A DNA stretch of 35,457 nt from Candidatus Nitrosopumilus sp. (GTDB lineage: Archaea > Thermoproteota > Nitrososphaeria > Nitrososphaerales > Nitrosopumilaceae): positions 1 to 35,457 of the forward strand of contig JAOKTA010000006.1 in the NCBI GenBank assembly GCA_028335865.1. The letters are read 5' to 3'. Of the stretch, positions 7,067 through 13,789 are shown piece after piece. The notes under the pieces were generated by a model, which saw only the letters and a list, made by a program, of their open reading frames with translations, was not told the origin of the DNA and did no database searches. The first letter of the stretch is position 1. Every line of letters begins with the position of its first letter. A program made the position numbers and the translations under genes.

Positions 7067-7651
7067 GTGTCTTCTCAATCCCCAATTCCATGGTTTGATG
7101 ACTTTGTAGGTGTTGCGTATCGATATTATGATCTTAGAATGAATGTTGTTCCGTTAATTGCTGATAGAAAACAATCTGCCTCTCTTTGGCATGACACTAT
7201 TCATTGGTGGTTGGACTCGTCAATTAAAATTAGATTTGTAGAAATGGATGATGATTACTGGTTCATAATGGGTGCTGATTCCCAAAAACCTGATAGTAAT
7301 TTAGCTTTTTTTAAAATATTGCCAAAATCTGAACACTATGAGAGATTTAAAAAAGGTCATGGAGGTGAAGCATATCTTAGATTGGGTGTATATGCAAAAA
7401 AATCCCTTGACGATGTGAAAAAAGGTGCTTTGTGCACTTGCGGTCATGAATCTCAAGATCATGATGAAGGTGATGACGATGTTTGTTTATTCAATGATTG
7501 CAGCTGTAAAGAATTTTCCAGTTTTCAGGTGAATCTTTTAAAAAGAAAAAAAACAATCACTGATATTAAATTTTTAGAAGAAAAGAATGTTAAGGACGAT
7601 GCTCTTGCATGGAATTGTTTTAATGTAAATAAATATTCAAAAGCAAAATAA
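7067..7651 (+). CDS. Unknown protein with C-terminal CxCGH zinc module (194 aa)
   Basis: The frame is open from 6956, but the first 37 codons overlap the divergent regulator. GTG 7067 (MSSQSPIPWFDDFVGVAYRY) is the best start. The N-terminal half resembles, weakly, the opening of primase-polymerase-like domains (a Y-x2-L-x2-N-V-V-P-L strand followed by W-H-D), but no D-x-D is seen, so I do not assign that activity. Residues about 121-152 carry C-T-C-G-H...H...C...C-S-C-K-E-F, a recurrent small zinc-binding motif. The C-terminus is basic (L-K-R-K-K). Function unknown. Confidence 0.7.
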   Translation: MSSQSPIPWFDDFVGVAYRYYDLRMNVVPLIADRKQSASLWHDTIHWWLDSSIKIRFVEMDDDYWFIMGADSQKPDSNLAFFKILPKSEHYERFKKGHGGEAYLRLGVYAKKSLDDVKKGALCTCGHESQDHDEGDDDVCLFNDCSCKEFSSFQVNLLKRKKTITDIKFLEEKNVKDDALAWNCFNVNKYSKAK

Positions 7652-7819
7652 TTAATCTAAATCTAAATTCACTCTGATATGTTCACCTGGATAGTGTGTA
7701 TGAGCTTTTTTTGAATAACATGTTCCGCATATTGTTCCTTCAACATTCCATTCTTTCATTGGTTTGTAACGTAATTCAATTTTTCCGTTACAAATTGAAC
7801 ATTTTTCTTTTAATCCCAA
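7652..7819 (-). CDS. Small zinc-ribbon protein (55 aa)
   Basis: Two CxxC knuckles (Cys7/Cys10 and Cys31/Cys34, counted from the TTG at 7819) are separated by about 20 residues including K-P-M-K-E-W-N, followed by Y-S-K-K and H-Y-P-G-E-H-I-R-V-N. I prefer the TTG because the ATG at 7855 adds a poorly conserved-looking F-I-L-I-K-N-R-K stretch. It probably binds one zinc ion and may act in nucleic-acid or protein contacts. Specific role unknown. It converges with the gene at 7067, with adjacent stops. Confidence 0.7.
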   Translation of the reverse strand: MGLKEKCSICNGKIELRYKPMKEWNVEGTICGTCYSKKAHTHYPGEHIRVNLDLD

Positions 7820-7884
7820 AGTATTTTTTCTATTTTTTATCAATATAAAAAACAATTGAATTAATAATAATTAAGAAAATTATG

Positions 7885-7894
7885 TTAAATAATA
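7885..7894 (+). promoter_or_regulatory. Possible TATA box for the hairpin RNA
   Basis: TTAAATAATA is centred about 25 bases before 7914, where the 5' arm of the large hairpin begins. The spacing fits an archaeal promoter for a + strand RNA. AT-rich surroundings make chance matches easy. Confidence 0.3.
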
Positions 7895-7912
7895 CTTAAT
7901 TGTGATAAAATT

Positions 7913-7974
7913 AGGTAGATAGTTTAACCAATGTAAACCTCCTGCAAGATTTTTACTTGGTTAGACTACTGCCT
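7913..7974 (+). ncRNA. Candidate structured RNA: 23-bp hairpin with a 14-base loop
   Basis: Arm 7913-7937 pairs with arm 7952-7974 through 23 base pairs with two single-base bulges (A7919 and T7932). The loop (7938-7951) is cctcctgcaagatt. Two pairs, 7916-7971 and 7924-7964, are G-U when read on the + strand but become A-C mismatches on the minus strand, so a + strand RNA is the better fit. TTTT follows at once (7974-7977) and a TATA-like box lies about 25 bases before. It begins 7 bases beyond the stop of the minus-strand AIPR gene. Alternatives: a 3' structure of that gene's mRNA, or the fused ends of a small mobile element. Confidence 0.55.
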
Positions 7975-7980
7975 TTTAAA

Positions 7981-9732
7981 TTAAAATAAACTATTTGCTA
8001 TCTTTTTTAATGACATAATTTCATCCTCCTCCTGCCTAATTTTCTTATCTATTACTCGAAGCATTGAATCATTCCAAACATGCTGGGAGAAAAAATTATG
8101 TTTTGTATTTGCTAATTCAATCTCATCATCAACTACTGTATCCTCTAAAAATTTAGTCACGATTACATCTGTAATTTTTAAAATTCTATTGTTAAGTTTA
8201 AAGCTATGAAAAATTGGCTCTAATTTTCTAATGTCCAGTTTAAAATCTCCTTTTGATTCTAAAATTTTCTTATGTAATATTCTGAAATAAACTGCCACAA
8301 AAAATAACGTTGCATATCTTTTTGTTTTATGTCCTCCTTGCTTTCCATACTTTAGTGATTTTTTTGCAAATTCTTTTACAAGATATGGGTATAGTATTAT
8401 TCTGTAATCATCTTTAAGATTATCATTAAAAATATGATCATATTTGCTACCTCTTGGAAGAAATTGCGATGGTGAACTATATGCTTCTGTTGGCCTTTGT
8501 TCAATTCCAGCTACCAGTGATTGGATTGCATCTTTGGCAACAATGACTTTTTTATGATTGTCTGGAAGATAGTTGTTATACGCTGTATCTCCATTGTATT
8601 CTGATTGTTTTGATTTTGATTTTGTATCAAATGAACCGGCTTGAATTTCATAAAAATATCCGCAGTTTTTTAATTGTGATTTAATTGACTTGTGAAAATC
8701 CATTAATGACACTAAATCTTTTCCTCTTACTGAATTTTGAGAATTTCTATATTTTGTAATGTTGTTTTGTTCTTGTTCGTCATCTGCTTTGATTATTGTA
8801 ACTGTCATTGAACCGTCCATGTTTTTTGTTCTTTTTGAATGATCTAAAATTGAGTTTGATGTTTGTGCACCGTTGACAATCTGTGGTGCAAAAAGTTCAA
8901 TCATGTTTTCTCCTAACTCTGTAAAATCACTAACTACTATTGTAATTCCGTTATTATAAAAAAAGAACTTTCCTGGATTTGTTTGTAATGTTTCTCGTAA
9001 CCCCTTATTCACTGTAGTTTTAAATTGCATCCATTGCCTGATGTTTGATTCAAAAACATACTCTTTGTTTTTACTTACAAACTCTGTTAATTCTCGTAGT
9101 TTTAAAATACCTAGTATGGTGTTTTCATGTCTTAGCATTCTTTCTAATTTAATAGATGATTTTTTTCCCGCAGCTGGTTTTTTAATTCTGTCCCATAAAT
9201 TTTGGATTATCTTTTCTTCGTCTATGATATCTACTAATTCGTCTTGATAGTCCACTTTTTGATCCGTAACATAACAGCATTTTATTTTTAGATTTTTTTC
9301 TTTAATTTTTGTAACTAGTTGAGCTAACTCTGGTCTCATTTTTGTTACATCCTTTGAAAGCAATCTTTTTGCATCTTCTTTGAATTTAGCAATTGCTTCT
9401 AGTGAATGCGATGTGCCATATTTTGACTGAAATAATCTAACTGTATTATCTGAAAAATCTACTGGAAGATATGCGTCTATTCCTAGATCGTTTGCTCCAT
9501 CTACAATTGCATCTGCTGCATCATCTTCTGTAGCCTCAAAAACTCTTGTTAAAATCCATTGAAGGAAATTTTTCCCTTTTTCAACCTCATTTTTTGAATC
9601 CTCTGCATACTCGTGAATATTATCTCTGATATTTTCTGCAAACCCTTCTAGTGGCGGGCTCAAATTTTTTTGTATTAGTAACTTTTCTGAACCTGGTATG
9701 TATTCTAATAGACCACTTGAATTCTGTGACAT
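7981..9732 (-). CDS. AIPR-family protein with nuclease-like N-terminal domain
   Basis: Residues about 250-420 carry AIPR (abortive infection phage resistance) landmarks: F-F-Y-N-N-G-I-T-I (NNG at 260-262), P-Q-I-V-N-G-A-Q-T-S (285-291) and E-Q-N-N-I-T-K-Y-R-N-S-Q-N. Upstream, G-I-D (Asp86) and F-Q-S-K-Y (Gln102, Lys104) have the spacing of an Mrr-like PD-(D/E/Q)xK nuclease core, preceded by an Asp/Glu-rich helix. Relatives are found among phage-defence and restriction-linked genes. Here no methyltransferase or phage gene is adjacent, so a defence role is inference. At 583 aa it looks intact. A TATATA box lies about 20 bases before the ATG. The cupredoxin gene diverges from it. Confidence 0.82.
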   Translation of the reverse strand: MSQNSSGLLEYIPGSEKLLIQKNLSPPLEGFAENIRDNIHEYAEDSKNEVEKGKNFLQWILTRVFEATEDDAADAIVDGANDLGIDAYLPVDFSDNTVRLFQSKYGTSHSLEAIAKFKEDAKRLLSKDVTKMRPELAQLVTKIKEKNLKIKCCYVTDQKVDYQDELVDIIDEEKIIQNLWDRIKKPAAGKKSSIKLERMLRHENTILGILKLRELTEFVSKNKEYVFESNIRQWMQFKTTVNKGLRETLQTNPGKFFFYNNGITIVVSDFTELGENMIELFAPQIVNGAQTSNSILDHSKRTKNMDGSMTVTIIKADDEQEQNNITKYRNSQNSVRGKDLVSLMDFHKSIKSQLKNCGYFYEIQAGSFDTKSKSKQSEYNGDTAYNNYLPDNHKKVIVAKDAIQSLVAGIEQRPTEAYSSPSQFLPRGSKYDHIFNDNLKDDYRIILYPYLVKEFAKKSLKYGKQGGHKTKRYATLFFVAVYFRILHKKILESKGDFKLDIRKLEPIFHSFKLNNRILKITDVIVTKFLEDTVVDDEIELANTKHNFFSQHVWNDSMLRVIDKKIRQEEDEIMSLKKIANSLF

Positions 9733-9806
9733 TAATTTTTGTAATGCATTATATATTTAGAAGATTAGGTAATTGTGTAATACCTCTTTGATGACTGTGA
9801 AATAAA

Positions 9807-10250
9807 TTGATTAAAAAAATAATTACTCTGACAATAATTTTGGGAATATCTGTGTCAATTATTGGTTTAATTTATTATTCTGGTATGGTTTTTGAAATAT
9901 CAAATCCTGATGAAGCAAATTCTGAAGAATTTAATTTGCAAAATGATTTCCTCATTCCACCTGATGTTGTAATACCCATGAAAGTATCCCGCCCAGGATG
10001 TGATATTGAGGACATTTGTTATATTCCATCCAATGTTATTGTTGAAAAAGGAAAATCTGTCACGTGGTTGAATGAAGATTCTTCTTTTCACAGTGTTACT
10101 TCTGGATTTTATCCTGAACCTAGTGGACTTTTTGATAGTGGTCATTTAGATCCGTATCAGTCCTACACATTATCTTTTGATGAAATTGGTACATACGATT
10201 ACTTTTGCACATTACATCCTTGGATGTTCGCTCAGGTAATTGTAGAATAA
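9807..10250 (+). CDS. Membrane-anchored cupredoxin (plastocyanin-like type I copper protein)
   Basis: TTG start. An N-terminal hydrophobic segment (about residues 5-28) anchors it outside the membrane. The cupredoxin domain has V-E-K-G-K-S-V-T-W-L-N and a full type I copper ligand set: His95 (F-H-S-V), then Cys134, His137 and Met140 in F-C-T-L-H-P-W-M. Cys65 and Cys71 may form a disulfide. Such proteins are abundant in ammonia-oxidising archaea, where copper proteins are thought to carry electrons in place of cytochrome c. Partners are not visible here. The stop lies two bases from the end of the tRNA-Cys gene on the opposite strand. Confidence 0.93.
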   Translation: MIKKIITLTIILGISVSIIGLIYYSGMVFEISNPDEANSEEFNLQNDFLIPPDVVIPMKVSRPGCDIEDICYIPSNVIVEKGKSVTWLNEDSSFHSVTSGFYPEPSGLFDSGHLDPYQSYTLSFDEIGTYDYFCTLHPWMFAQVIVE

Positions 10251-10251
10251 A

Positions 10252-10323
10252 AGGTACCCGAGGGAGTCGAACCCCCTTGTATAAGCTTTGCAGGCTCACG
10301 CATAACCGTTCTGCCAGAGTACC
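10252..10323 (-). tRNA. tRNA-Cys (anticodon GCA)
   Basis: On the minus strand the acceptor GGTACTC pairs with GGGTACC (one G-U). The anticodon loop is C-T-G-C-A-A-A on stem TGAGC/GCTTA. The T-arm GGGGG/CCCTC has loop TTCGACT, and the D-arm GCAG has a GG in its loop. No CCA is encoded (discriminator T at 10252) and no intron is present. Confidence 0.94.
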
Positions 10324-10345
10324 GTTTTGAAAAACATGAATTGAA

Positions 10346-10354
10346 CAATTAAAC
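10346..10354 (-). promoter_or_regulatory. Probable TATA box for tRNA-Cys
   Basis: GTTTAATTG on the minus strand lies 23-31 bases before the tRNA 5' end, in the gap after the histone stop codon. Confidence 0.4.
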
Positions 10355-10372
10355 TCTTTAGATTGAAATTTC

Positions 10373-10627
10373 TTAAATCACTTTAAAACGATCCATGTTG
10401 GATTGTTTTTCTTTTTGTAACCATGAATTTCTTACATCTTCACCCGTTATGGTTACTCGTTTTGGCTTTGTTTGAGCAACTAAGTCTACTGCACTTTTTG
10501 CAATTTCTTCTGCAATTTCTTCTATTGTTCTTCTTAATTCATCTGCTGATTCATCACTAACTCTATTTGCTCCTGCTTTTTTTAAAATTCTATACATTGC
10601 AGATAATCCTAATTCTGATGATTTCAT
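10373..10627 (-). CDS. Archaeal histone (HMf-type)
   Basis: A single histone fold of 84 aa. Helix 1 is in L-S-A-M-Y-R-I-L-K-K-A-G-A, followed by the loop N-R-V-S. The long helix 2 is rich in Glu (E-L-R-R-T-I-E-E-I-A). Loop 2 is K-P-K-R-V-T-I-T and helix 3 starts G-E-D-V-R. The basic loop residues and the K-R-V-T segment are those that contact DNA in HMfB. About 12 residues extend beyond the minimal fold. It forms dimers or longer stacks that wrap DNA. The gene is monocistronic, divergent from tatD. Small for a transcript and probably well expressed. Confidence 0.93.
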   Translation of the reverse strand: MKSSELGLSAMYRILKKAGANRVSDESADELRRTIEEIAEEIAKSAVDLVAQTKPKRVTITGEDVRNSWLQKEKQSNMDRFKVI

Positions 10628-10690
10628 AATTTTTAATTTATTTTTTTAGGAAAAAACTTAACGAGTGAAAAAATGTCACTAAGGAATCGA

Positions 10691-10697
10691 TTTATAC
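10691..10697 (+). promoter_or_regulatory. Probable TATA box for the TatD-family gene
   Basis: TTTATAC sits 27-33 bases before the ATG at 10724, fitting a nearly leaderless transcript. Confidence 0.45.
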
Positions 10698-10723
10698 AGA
10701 CTATATTCAGAATTAATTAGAAA

Positions 10724-11479
10724 ATGACTTGGCTTTTTGATTCTCACATACATCTCTCTGATTCTGCATACCTTCCTGAAATTAATTTAATTTTAAAACA
10801 AATGGAATTTCTTAAAATTAAAGCATGTTGTGTTTCAACGGATGTCAAAAATTCTTTAGAAACCCTCTCTCTATCAAAACAAAGTAAACTTGTTTTACCT
10901 TTCATTGGAATTCATCCTGAATTTGCAAATGATGATCTTCAAAAAATTACTGATTTGATAGAATTAAACCAAAATAGTATTTCTGGAATAGGTGAAATTG
11001 GATTAGATCCTACATATGTGAAAAATAAAGATGACACTAGAAGACAAGTCCAAGTTTTTGAATCATTACTTTCATCTGCAGAAAAATTACATAAGCCTGT
11101 ATCTATTCATTCACGAAAAAGTCTCGATGATGTTTTTGAAATTATGACTTCCTATAATGCAAAAAATGCTTTATTACACTGGTTTGATGGCAGTAAAAAA
11201 CAACTTCAAAAAGCCATGGATATGGATTTTTTTGTATCTTTTGGACCTGTAACGATTTATGCCAATGATAAACAAACTTTGTTATCTAAAACTAATCCCT
11301 CAAAACTTCTTGTTGAAACTGATGGACCTGTTAGGTTTTCTAGATGTTTTGAAATGAAATCTGGACAGATTAGTTTTATCCCTAGCGTTATATTTTGTGC
11401 TTCCAAAATTCTTGAAAAAACATTTGACGAGATGGCATTTTTGTTAGAATGCAATACAAAACGTTTTCTTGGAATATAG
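10724..11479 (+). CDS. TatD-family metal-dependent hydrolase (probable DNase)
   Basis: A TIM-barrel metallohydrolase of 251 aa with the full TatD metal site: D-S-H-I-H-L (His8, His10), G-E-I-G-L-D (Glu91), I-H-S-R (His129), L-H-W-F-D-G (His152) and E-T-D-G-P (Asp200). TatD enzymes are 3'-5' exonucleases acting on DNA (and RNA) in repair or turnover, and the substrate of archaeal members is less certain. Its stop is followed directly by the S17e promoter, so the two genes are adjacent but probably separate transcripts. Confidence 0.9.
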   Translation: MTWLFDSHIHLSDSAYLPEINLILKQMEFLKIKACCVSTDVKNSLETLSLSKQSKLVLPFIGIHPEFANDDLQKITDLIELNQNSISGIGEIGLDPTYVKNKDDTRRQVQVFESLLSSAEKLHKPVSIHSRKSLDDVFEIMTSYNAKNALLHWFDGSKKQLQKAMDMDFFVSFGPVTIYANDKQTLLSKTNPSKLLVETDGPVRFSRCFEMKSGQISFIPSVIFCASKILEKTFDEMAFLLECNTKRFLGI

Positions 11480-11480
11480 G

Positions 11481-11488
11481 TATAAAAT
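11481..11488 (+). promoter_or_regulatory. TATA box for ribosomal protein S17e
   Basis: TATAAAAT begins two bases after the tatD stop and lies 22-29 bases before the GTG at 11510. One of the clearest promoters in the window, implying a leaderless GTG-start mRNA. Confidence 0.55.
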
Positions 11489-11509
11489 ACCCCTTTCGTT
11501 AATTTATTC

Positions 11510-11866
11510 GTGGATAGGATAAAACGTATTTCTTTTGAAGTATTAGAGGCACATAAATCTAAATTCGGTGAAGATTTTGTTGAAAATAAAAAAGCATTAA
11601 ATGAAATTGCTATTGTTCGCTCTAAAGGTCTAAAAAATAAGGTCGCTGGTTATATTACAAGATTTCTCAAAAAACAAATTCGTGAAGATAAAATTAAACA
11701 TGATCGTAGTGGTATGGATTATTCTAATGTTGAAGAACAAGAATCTACATTAGACATTACAGAGTCTGGTGAAATTGATGAATCTGGTGAAGAAATTACT
11801 CTAACCAACGAAGAAGTTGAAACAATTACATCTACAACTCCACCTGTAGATGAAAAAACTGAATAA
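11510..11866 (+). CDS. rps17e: 30S ribosomal protein S17e with acidic C-terminal tail
   Basis: GTG start. Residues 1-60 match the eukaryote/archaea-specific S17e: M-D-R-I-K-R, a helix, F-x-x-N-K-K-A-L-N-E, S-K-G-L-K-N-K-V-A-G-Y-I-T-R. Archaeal S17e is usually only about 60-70 aa, whereas this one continues for some 55 more residues of acidic, Ser/Thr-rich sequence (E-S-G-E-I-D-E-S-G-E-E-I-T and similar) that looks disordered. The S11 of this genome also has an acidic extension. The core call is strong. The role of the tail is unknown. Confidence 0.87.
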   Translation: MDRIKRISFEVLEAHKSKFGEDFVENKKALNEIAIVRSKGLKNKVAGYITRFLKKQIREDKIKHDRSGMDYSNVEEQESTLDITESGEIDESGEEITLTNEEVETITSTTPPVDEKTE

Positions 11867-11903
11867 TTAATTAAATATTCATTTCTAAATTAGATGTATA
11901 CTT

Positions 11904-12677
11904 ATGATTGTTATAAAATTTCTTGGTGGCGCAAAAAAGTCTTTTAATTCTGAAAAATTAGAAATTAGTGAATCTGATATTTCTATTCAAGATTTGCTTG
12001 ACTTATTATTTAAATTAAAACCTAAAGACACTTCTGATTTTGATTTTGAAAATATTTTGATTGCTGTTAATGGTTCTGATTCTTCTGCAATGGAAGGAAA
12101 ATCTACCACTGTTCATGATGGGGACGTTGTAAGTATTATACCTGTGATTCATGGAGGTTCATCAAAAAAATCTTGTTTTGAAATTGAAAAAAAACAAATT
12201 TGTATTTTTGAAATATGCGGCAAAAAAACTGTCGATATTAAATTCATTGACAATTTGAGAAAAACATACCCTAAAATTAAATTTCAGGCTGTATCTACTA
12301 ATTTTATACTTAGTGCATCACATTTAAAAAAAATTTTATCTCTTTCAATTAACGCTGAAAAAAATAATATTTTACTTTCTAATAAAATTGAAACTGATAT
12401 TTTAATGCGTTTTGCGTTGACATTGCAAATTTCTAATGCTATATCTTCTGCTGGAATAAAACCTTCTGTTAATTTTATTTTAATTACAATTGGAAATAAA
12501 ATTTTTCCTGATTCTTTAAGTCATGAATTATCTTTAATTTCTTCAGATTTATTTTCAAAAAATAATTCTACATTTATAAAAAAGCAATTCAATATTTCAA
12601 AAAAACATGTTGATAGTGTTTATTCAAAAACTCCATTAGAAGATATCTTAGTTGAAAAAGCTTCTATTTTATTCTGA
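11904..12677 (+). CDS. Fusion of ubiquitin-like (ThiS/MoaD/Urm1 fold) domain and KEOPS subunit Cgi121
   Basis: Residues 1-86 look like a beta-grasp protein of the ThiS/MoaD/Urm1 kind: a V-I-K-F-L-G-G-A-K-K strand, an I-Q-D-L-L-D-L-L helix, I-L-I-A-V-N-G, then H-D-G-D-V-V-S-I-I-P-V-I-H-G-G, ending in the Gly84-Gly85 that free family members use for activation. From about residue 95 the protein resembles Cgi121: an A-V-S-T...H-L segment, D-I-L-M-R-F-A-L-T-L-Q-I-S-N-A-I, G-I-K-P-S-V-N-F-I-L-I, and a closing helix. Cgi121 binds Bud32 and tRNA in the KEOPS complex that makes t6A. tsaC, which makes the t6A precursor, is 500 bases away. The stop overlaps the convergent THUMP gene by 9 bases. Confidence 0.75.
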   Translation: MIVIKFLGGAKKSFNSEKLEISESDISIQDLLDLLFKLKPKDTSDFDFENILIAVNGSDSSAMEGKSTTVHDGDVVSIIPVIHGGSSKKSCFEIEKKQICIFEICGKKTVDIKFIDNLRKTYPKIKFQAVSTNFILSASHLKKILSLSINAEKNNILLSNKIETDILMRFALTLQISNAISSAGIKPSVNFILITIGNKIFPDSLSHELSLISSDLFSKNNSTFIKKQFNISKKHVDSVYSKTPLEDILVEKASILF

Positions 12678-13193
12678 CATACTACGTTTTGTTTTTTCAA
12701 TACTTAGTATATCTGCCTCTTTTAATATAGAAATTCCTGTCATACCGCCCAACACTTCAATCAAAATTATTTTATCTGGAAAATCTAATGAAACTTTATT
12801 TTTTATTTCATGTGCTATTTTTGTAATGATCTCTTTGCTTGATATGTCTGAGTTTCTTTTTTCAATCAAAATTCTATATGTTTCTCCATCTAGAATTTGA
12901 TTTGAGATGTTGGAAATTGCCCTTTCTATTAATTCTATTTTTGTTTCAATTACTTTTTGAATGGGTATTATTCTAAGGCAATATCTTATGCTCCAAGGTT
13001 GATCCAGTAGTATTTCTTTCATTTTTTTAACAACTTCAATTGGTTCTAATTTTGTTTGTGCCGTTAAAATTCCCGACATATCACTTATTGACACTTCTAT
13101 CTCTGAATCTCCTAATTCATCTAAAATATCTCTTAATTCTTCTTCAGTGTCTTCTTCAAGATGTCTGGCACAAGTAATAATCAGGTTCATCAT
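12669..13193 (-). CDS. THUMP-domain RNA-binding protein (Tan1-like)
   Basis: A 174-aa protein made essentially of a THUMP domain: an N-terminal ferredoxin-like part (L-I-I-T-C-A-R-H-L-E-E-D then E-E-L-R-D-I-L) and a THUMP core (W-S-I-R-Y-C-L-R-I-I-P, S-N-I-S-N, E-T-Y-R-I-L-I-E-K-R-N, I-L-I-E-V-L-G-G-M-T-G-I-S-I-L). No methyltransferase or thiouridylase domain is attached, as in Tan1, which helps acetylate cytidine in tRNA. It starts within the tsaC stop (ATGATGA), so it is translationally coupled to tsaC. Binding to tRNA acceptor regions is known for THUMP. The exact partner is inference. Confidence 0.83.
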   Translation of the reverse strand: MMNLIITCARHLEEDTEEELRDILDELGDSEIEVSISDMSGILTAQTKLEPIEVVKKMKEILLDQPWSIRYCLRIIPIQKVIETKIELIERAISNISNQILDGETYRILIEKRNSDISSKEIITKIAHEIKNKVSLDFPDKIILIEVLGGMTGISILKEADILSIEKTKRSMSE

Positions 13194-13789
13194 ATCATAA
13201 TTTCCTCTTTTTTCAATACTCCTTCTCTAATGATTTTAATTTCTTCATTTTCTATTTCAATAATTGTTGATTCTCCTTTACTTGTAATTGTTCCTCCGTT
13301 TAGAAAAATATCGTAATTTATAATATTTTTGAGACATTCTTTTGGATCTGTAGATGATGGATTTCCCGAAATATTTGAACTAGTTCCTACTAACAATCCA
13401 CATTTTTTTAATAATTTTAGAGTACATTTGGAGTCTGGAATTCTTACTGCGATTTTATTATCTAATTTTAGTGATTTCTTCAATTTTTTATCTGTTAATT
13501 CTAAAATTAATGTTAATGGGCCCGGCCAATATTTCTTTATAATTTTTTCAGTGAATGTATCGATACGTGCTATTTGTTTTACAGTATCTAATGAGTATGC
13601 TAATACTGGTAGTGGTTTTATTTTCTCTCTGGATTTTATCTCATAGATTTTTTCTACTGCATTTACATTATATGGATTACATCCCATTCCGTATACTGTA
13701 TCTGTTGGAAATATTACAATTCCTCCATTTTCAATTACTTGAAATGTTTTTCCAATGCCTTCATCATTACAATCTACTTTCAATATCAT
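13190..13789 (-). CDS. tsaC: L-threonylcarbamoyladenylate synthase (TsaC/Sua5/YrdC family)
   Basis: It makes threonylcarbamoyl-AMP from Thr, bicarbonate and ATP, the first step of t6A37 formation in ANN-decoding tRNAs. Visible: F-P-T-D-T-V-Y-G-M-G-C-N (about 27-38), the K-S-R-x-K-x-x-P-L nucleotide motif, Y-W-P-G-P-L-T-L-I, V-R-I-P-D and T-S-S-N-I-S-G. At 199 aa it is the short TsaC form without the Sua5 C-terminal domain. Coupled to the THUMP gene downstream. A Cgi121 fusion gene ends beside that one, so two steps of the t6A pathway are clustered. Confidence 0.93.
   Translation of the reverse strand: MILKVDCNDEGIGKTFQVIENGGIVIFPTDTVYGMGCNPYNVNAVEKIYEIKSREKIKPLPVLAYSLDTVKQIARIDTFTEKIIKKYWPGPLTLILELTDKKLKKSLKLDNKIAVRIPDSKCTLKLLKKCGLLVGTSSNISGNPSSTDPKECLKNIINYDIFLNGGTITSKGESTIIEIENEEIKIIREGVLKKEEIMI

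Noticed and set aside
7067-7651. Primase-polymerase assignment
   Set aside because: Only a short Y-x2-L-x2-N-V-V-P-L stretch is similar; the catalytic D-x-D and His motifs were not found.
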